From Rhizobium glycinendophyticum (GTDB taxonomy: Bacteria; Pseudomonadota; Alphaproteobacteria; Rhizobiales; Rhizobiaceae), in assembly GCF_006443685.1 (NCBI RefSeq), contig NZ_VFYP01000001.1:1240001-1304000 (forward strand): a stretch of 64,000 bases of DNA. Reading direction: 5' to 3'. The notes beneath the pieces were generated by a model. That model did not search any database, was not told the DNA's origin, and saw only the letters and a program-made list of their open reading frames with translations. Positions 60,050-64,000 of the stretch are shown piece by piece. How positions within the stretch are numbered: the stretch's first letter is position 1; each line of letters opens with the position of its first letter. Made by a program: the position numbers and the translations under genes.

Positions 60050-62698
60050 TCAGCCTTTCAGGACGCGCTCGACGATGTCACGCACGTCGGTCGAAAGCGC
60101 ATCAGATGCCGCGATGCTCTCGAGGGCCTTGCGGGCATGTTCGGCCCTCACGGGCTCGAGCAGACGCCAGGATCTGAGCGCGGTCAAAAGGCAAGCGGCG
60201 AGCTGCGGGTTGCGCGGATCGATGGCGAGGATCTGCTCGGCATAAAAAGCGTAGCCTGCTCCATCGGCCCGATTGAAGCCGGTCGGGTTGGAGAAGGCAA
60301 ACGTGCCGATCAGCGAGCGAACGCGGTTGGGATTGGTCGGCGCGAAGTTGGCGCTCTGCATCAGACTTTTGACGCGGATCAGCGCATCGGCGCCGGGGAT
60401 CGTCGCCTGGATGGTGAACCATTTGTCGAGCACCAGCGGGTTTGCCGCAAAACGCGCTTCGAAGGTGGCAAGCGCTGCCTTGGTTTCATCCGCCTCGGGG
60501 AAGCGATGGGCGAGGATGGTCAGCGCCTGCGACAGGTCCGTCATGTTGTCGGCCTTGGCATAGGCTGCTGCCGCAAGGGCAGGGGTGTCCTCGGCGATCG
60601 ACAGGAAGGACAGGGCGCTGTTCTTCAGTGCTCGCTTGCCGGCGCCTGCGGCATCCGGGCTGAAGGCGCCGTTTGCGGCATGGGCGGCGTAGAGCGTGCG
60701 GAAGACCTCGGTACCGGCCTTGGCAATGGCGGATAGGACAGCCTGACGGCCGGCATGGATGGCGTCGGGATCATTGTTGCCGCCGAGTTCGCGCGCAACA
60801 TCGGCTTCGCTGGGCAGTGACAGCGCCTGGGCGCGGAAGGCGGGTTCCAGCGCCTCGTCGGCAGCGACTGCGAGCAGAGCGTCGATGAAAGCGGGCTCGA
60901 CTTCGATTGCGCCGCCGGCCTGGGCGGTCTTGGCAGCCGAGGTCAGGATCGGAAGCGAGATATCGGTGATCGCCTGCCAGCGGGCGAAGAGGTCGCTGTC
61001 GTGGCGGGCGATGTGGATCAGGTCGTCGTTGCTCTGCGCAAAATGCAGGGTTACGGGCGCCGAGAAGCCGCGATTGAGCGACACGACCGGGCGGCTGCCT
61101 ATGCCGGCAAAGGTGAAAGTCTGAGCGCGCTCGGTGAGGTGCAGGACGTCGCCGCTGACCGTGCCGCCGGCGATTGCGGAAGCCGTGGATTCGGAGCCGT
61201 TTTCCGAGATCAGCGCGAAGCGCAGCGGGATGTGCATCGGCTCCTTTGTGCTCTGACCGGGCGTGGCGGGGATCATCTGCTCGAGCGACAGCGAGAGCGT
61301 CTTGGCGGAAGCGTCATAGGTGGAGGAGACGGTGATCTGCGGAGTGCCGGCCTGGTGATACCAGAGCGAGAACTGCTTCAGGTCTCGGCCGCTCGCATCT
61401 TCGAAGCACTTGATAAAATCCTCGACCGTCGAGGCATCGCCGTCATGGCGTTCGAAATAGAGGTCGATGCCCTTCTTGAAATCGTCGCGGCCGAGAATGG
61501 TCGCGATCATCCGGGTGACTTCCGAACCCTTCTCATAGACGGTCGTTGTGTAGAAGTTGTTGATTTCGCGATAGGTGGTCGGGCGCACGGGATGGGCGAG
61601 CGGGCCTGCATCCTCTGGGAACTGTTCCGAGCGCAGGTGGCGGACTTCGGCTATGCGCTTGACCGAGCGCGAACGCATGTCGGCCGAAAATTCGTGGTCA
61701 CGATAGACGGTCAAGCCTTCCTTCAGGCAGAGCTGGAACCAGTCGCGGCAGGTGATGCGGTTGCCGGTCCAGTTGTGGAAGTATTCATGCGCGATGATCG
61801 CCTCGATATTCGCGTAGTCCTGGTCGGTCGCGGTCTCGGGATCAGCCAGAACATATTTGTCGTTGAAGATGTTGAGGCCCTTGTTCTCCATGGCGCCCAT
61901 GTTGAAATCGGAGACGGCGACGATCATGAAGATGTCGAGATCGTATTCGCGGCCGAAGACCTCTTCGTCCCACTTCATCGAGCGCTTCAGCGCGTCCATG
62001 GCATAGGCCGCGCGCGGCTCCTTGCCATGCTCGACATAGATCTTCAGCGCCACCTCGCGGCCGGACATGGTGGTGAAGGTGTCTTCGACCACGCCGAGAT
62101 CGCCGGCGACCAGCGCGAAGAGATAGGACGGCTTCGGATGCGGATCGAACCAGGCGGCGAAATGCTTGTCCGGTCCGAAGCCAGCGCCACCCAGGAAATT
62201 GCCGTTGGAGAGCAGCAGCGGATTGGCGGCCTTATCGGCGATGATGTTGATCGTATAGACGGCAAGCACGTCTGGACGGTCGGGGAAATAGGTGATGCGG
62301 CGGAAGCCTTCGGCCTCGCACTGGGTGCAGTAGATGCCGTTGGAGCGATAGAGACCCATCAGCTGGGTATTGGCCTCCGGATTGATCATCGTGACAACGG
62401 TGATCTCGAAGGGCGTGGATTCCGGCAAGTCGCGGATGACGAGGCTTTCCGGCGTCGCGGTATAGCGCGCGGGGTCCATCTCGATCTGGTCGAAGAGCAG
62501 GCTCGTCATGGTGAGGTCGTCACCGTCGAGCACCAGCGGGGCTTTCGCATCCACGCCTTCGCGCCGGTGGAAGATCAGACGCGCTTCCACCTTGGTTTCG
62601 GTCGGGTCCAGTTCGAAGGTCAGATCAACCCGTTCCAGAACAAAGTCGGTGGGGCGGTAGTCTGCCAGATGAACGATCCGGCCCGTATCTGTGCGCAT
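60050..62698 (-). CDS. pepN: Aminopeptidase N (M1 zinc metallopeptidase)
   Basis: An 882-aa cytoplasmic enzyme that removes N-terminal residues from peptides. GAMEN is at 268-272. The zinc motif HEYFH is at 304-308 with the third ligand Glu327 18 residues on (HEXXH-X18-E). DFNMGAMENKGLNIFNDKYV is typical of gammaproteobacterial-type PepN, as is the length near 880. No signal peptide is present. It is monocistronic with its own terminator. Confidence 0.97.
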   Translation of the reverse strand: MRTDTGRIVHLADYRPTDFVLERVDLTFELDPTETKVEARLIFHRREGVDAKAPLVLDGDDLTMTSLLFDQIEMDPARYTATPESLVIRDLPESTPFEITVVTMINPEANTQLMGLYRSNGIYCTQCEAEGFRRITYFPDRPDVLAVYTINIIADKAANPLLLSNGNFLGGAGFGPDKHFAAWFDPHPKPSYLFALVAGDLGVVEDTFTTMSGREVALKIYVEHGKEPRAAYAMDALKRSMKWDEEVFGREYDLDIFMIVAVSDFNMGAMENKGLNIFNDKYVLADPETATDQDYANIEAIIAHEYFHNWTGNRITCRDWFQLCLKEGLTVYRDHEFSADMRSRSVKRIAEVRHLRSEQFPEDAGPLAHPVRPTTYREINNFYTTTVYEKGSEVTRMIATILGRDDFKKGIDLYFERHDGDASTVEDFIKCFEDASGRDLKQFSLWYHQAGTPQITVSSTYDASAKTLSLSLEQMIPATPGQSTKEPMHIPLRFALISENGSESTASAIAGGTVSGDVLHLTERAQTFTFAGIGSRPVVSLNRGFSAPVTLHFAQSNDDLIHIARHDSDLFARWQAITDISLPILTSAAKTAQAGGAIEVEPAFIDALLAVAADEALEPAFRAQALSLPSEADVARELGGNNDPDAIHAGRQAVLSAIAKAGTEVFRTLYAAHAANGAFSPDAAGAGKRALKNSALSFLSIAEDTPALAAAAYAKADNMTDLSQALTILAHRFPEADETKAALATFEARFAANPLVLDKWFTIQATIPGADALIRVKSLMQSANFAPTNPNRVRSLIGTFAFSNPTGFNRADGAGYAFYAEQILAIDPRNPQLAACLLTALRSWRLLEPVRAEHARKALESIAASDALSTDVRDIVERVLKG

Positions 62699-62948
62699 TG
62701 TATATCCTGGTCGCTTCGAGGTTGGCCGCGACGGCGCAAACGGATTGTCTCTGCACCGATAGGGGTCAAGTTGCCGCCGATGATTGCAGCAAAATCTGAA
62801 CGATTGTTAAAACACCTGATATTTTTCGGCGGCCTTTTTGGGGGGCAGCCAAGATCAGAGCCTGGCTGATGGGGGCGTTAAGCCGGAACGACGAAGAATA
62901 GCGACGCGTTGATCTATTTTCTCGCAGTCGTTCCGCGCCGGGCAGCGA

Positions 62949-64000
62949 CTACTTCAGCTTCAATTGCGCGCGAATGATTTCGTCGCTGTCCGACTGCTGG
63001 ACGATGACGGCCGACCAACCAAGCCCGTCATAGTCCTCGTAGCCGAGGGTCTTGGCAAAAGCGACGATCGCCCCATTGGCGTCGTGATAGCTCCCACGCG
63101 GTGCCTGTTGCGGATTGGACAGCGCGAAATGGGTGTAGACCCGCTCCGGTCGGCTCGACGCGATCACCATGTTAGCGCCGTCGAGCAGCATGACTTCCGT
63201 GCGCTCCGCGACTGCGGGCGGCAGGTTGGCTTCTTTTTCGACGATTGCCTGGCCCTGAGATTGCCAGTCGAAATAGACGCCGAGCGTGCCGACGAGCGGC
63301 GCGTCCGAGCGGCCGCCGACCCGAATGCCGGTGGCATAGACCAGCACGTCCCGTTGATCGTGCAGGGTCGATCGGCGAACACTGTCGACGACATAGTCCT
63401 CGCCGCTTCGACAGCTGCGGGCTGCCTTGAACCAGTCCTCCTGGGAAAGATTCTTGTCCTTGAGGTTGCGCTGGTAGCGCGGATTGGCAGACGCGATCAC
63501 TTGGCCCCTGGCATCGGTCATCACCAGATCGAGATAGACGGTGTAGAAGCGGTTGATGACGCCGAGGCGTTCGGCCGCATGGCTGGCCGCCCGAGGGGAT
63601 GGCTCTTCGAGCGCCGACCAGAGCGCGCTGTCGGTTGCCCACCAGCGCACGTCGGCCGTGCGCTCGAACAGGTTACGCACGATGAACTGCACCAGTGTCT
63701 GGGCGAGGTCGATGAGGCGGACCCCTTCCATATCTTCAACGAGAGCGTCTGCCATGCTGCGGCTCAGCCGGATACGATCGAGCACGTTTTCCTGGAAGCG
63801 CTCGGAGATGTCGGCAGCGCCCTGCGCCAGCCGCTGCACCTCATTGGCGACGACGGCGAAGCCCTTGCCTGTTTCTCCCGCCCGCGCCGCCTCAATGAGC
63901 GCGTTGATCGCAAGCAGCCTGATCTGTCGGACGATTAGATCATTGTCGGCGCTGTAAGTCTCGAGATCCCGACCGATGCTCTCGGTGACGAGCCGCATCG
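62949..64000 (-). CDS. Chemoreceptor-like protein with C-terminal Cache-type sensor domain (N-terminus outside window)
   Basis: The visible 350 residues begin inside an MCP signalling domain: [20 protein letters not shown] and [14 protein letters not shown] form the hairpin tip. This is followed, not preceded, by a sensor-like domain ([77 protein letters not shown]), a double-Cache-like pattern, and the protein ends there. No transmembrane helix is visible, so the sensor would be cytoplasmic. The frame is open to the window edge; the first visible ATG is at 63998. Confidence 0.8.
   Translation of the reverse strand, partial: MRLVTESIGRDLETYSADNDLIVRQIRLLAINALIEAARAGETGKGFAVVANEVQRLAQGAADISERFQENVLDRIRLSRSMADALVEDMEGVRLIDLAQTLVQFIVRNLFERTADVRWWATDSALWSALEEPSPRAASHAAERLGVINRFYTVYLDLVMTDARGQVIASANPRYQRNLKDKNLSQEDWFKAARSCRSGEDYVVDSVRRSTLHDQRDVLVYATGIRVGGRSDAPLVGTLGVYFDWQSQGQAIVEKEANLPPAVAERTEVMLLDGANMVIASSRPERVYTHFALSNPQQAPRGSYHDANGAIVAFAKTLGYEDYDGLGWSAVIVQQSDSDEIIRAQLKLK

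Noticed and set aside
61001..62869. A 622-aa open frame on the + strand
   Set aside because: Antisense to pepN, which has all catalytic motifs and a terminator.

Overview
The window is GC-rich, almost fully coding DNA from an alphaproteobacterium of the order Hyphomicrobiales (Rhizobiales), most likely family Rhizobiaceae. The signs are a feuN-feuP-feuQ module, a cytochrome c maturation operon followed by degP, a two-component pair and glnE (an order I recall from Sinorhizobium/Rhizobium), an alphaproteobacterial-type GTA cluster, a chemoreceptor ending in a WEEF tail, a full CtrA-type site and a candidate EcfG-type promoter. No rRNA, tRNA, CRISPR array or classical insertion sequence was seen.

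Layout. (1) 1-7.2 kb: end of a chemoreceptor, a GFA-family enzyme, a copper-defence operon (copA, cueR, copZ) with a CueR-type promoter, and a membrane diguanylate cyclase. (2) 7.3-37.4 kb: a gene transfer agent (RcGTA-like) head-tail cluster. All recognisable structural genes are on the + strand in canonical order: gp1-like, gp2 terminase, gp3 portal, a DUF6107 protein, gp4 protease, gp5 capsid, gp6, gp7, a 73-aa coupled ORF, gp8, gp9, gp10, gp10.1, gp11, gp12, gp13, gp14, gp15 and a holin-like protein. The cluster is stretched to about 28.5 kb by unrelated genes inserted only between structural genes: an SRPBCC/ArsR pair, a 42-aa ORF, a GH19-type endolysin, a Dabb protein, a hydrolase/TetR pair, an FAD oxidoreductase, an AlkB-like protein, a PAP2 phosphatase, an HXXEE protein, an MFS transporter, a YoeB module and a polysaccharide-lyase-like gene. 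A PemK-like toxin lies at its left edge and PrlF/YhaV at its right edge. (3) 37.5-54.8 kb: feuNPQ, a lipoprotein, ccmIEFH, a two-component system divergent from a PAP2 phosphatase, degP, a second two-component system, and glnE. (4) 54.9-64 kb: a HAF-repeat autotransporter, a PAS histidine kinase with a CtrA box upstream, pepN, and a chemoreceptor-like protein with its sensor domain at the C-terminus.

Families of short GC-rich palindromic repeats fill most gaps of the GTA region. One copy is carried in-frame inside copA and a composite of about 135 bp is carried in-frame in front of the ccmH signal sequence. Near-identical 160-bp direct repeats bracket the MFS gene. The GTA structural genes look intact, so particle production is plausible. 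Two small accessory genes (a YefM-type antitoxin and a small membrane protein) appear to carry single-base frameshifts. All identifications are by eye from motifs and remembered family features; no database search was possible.
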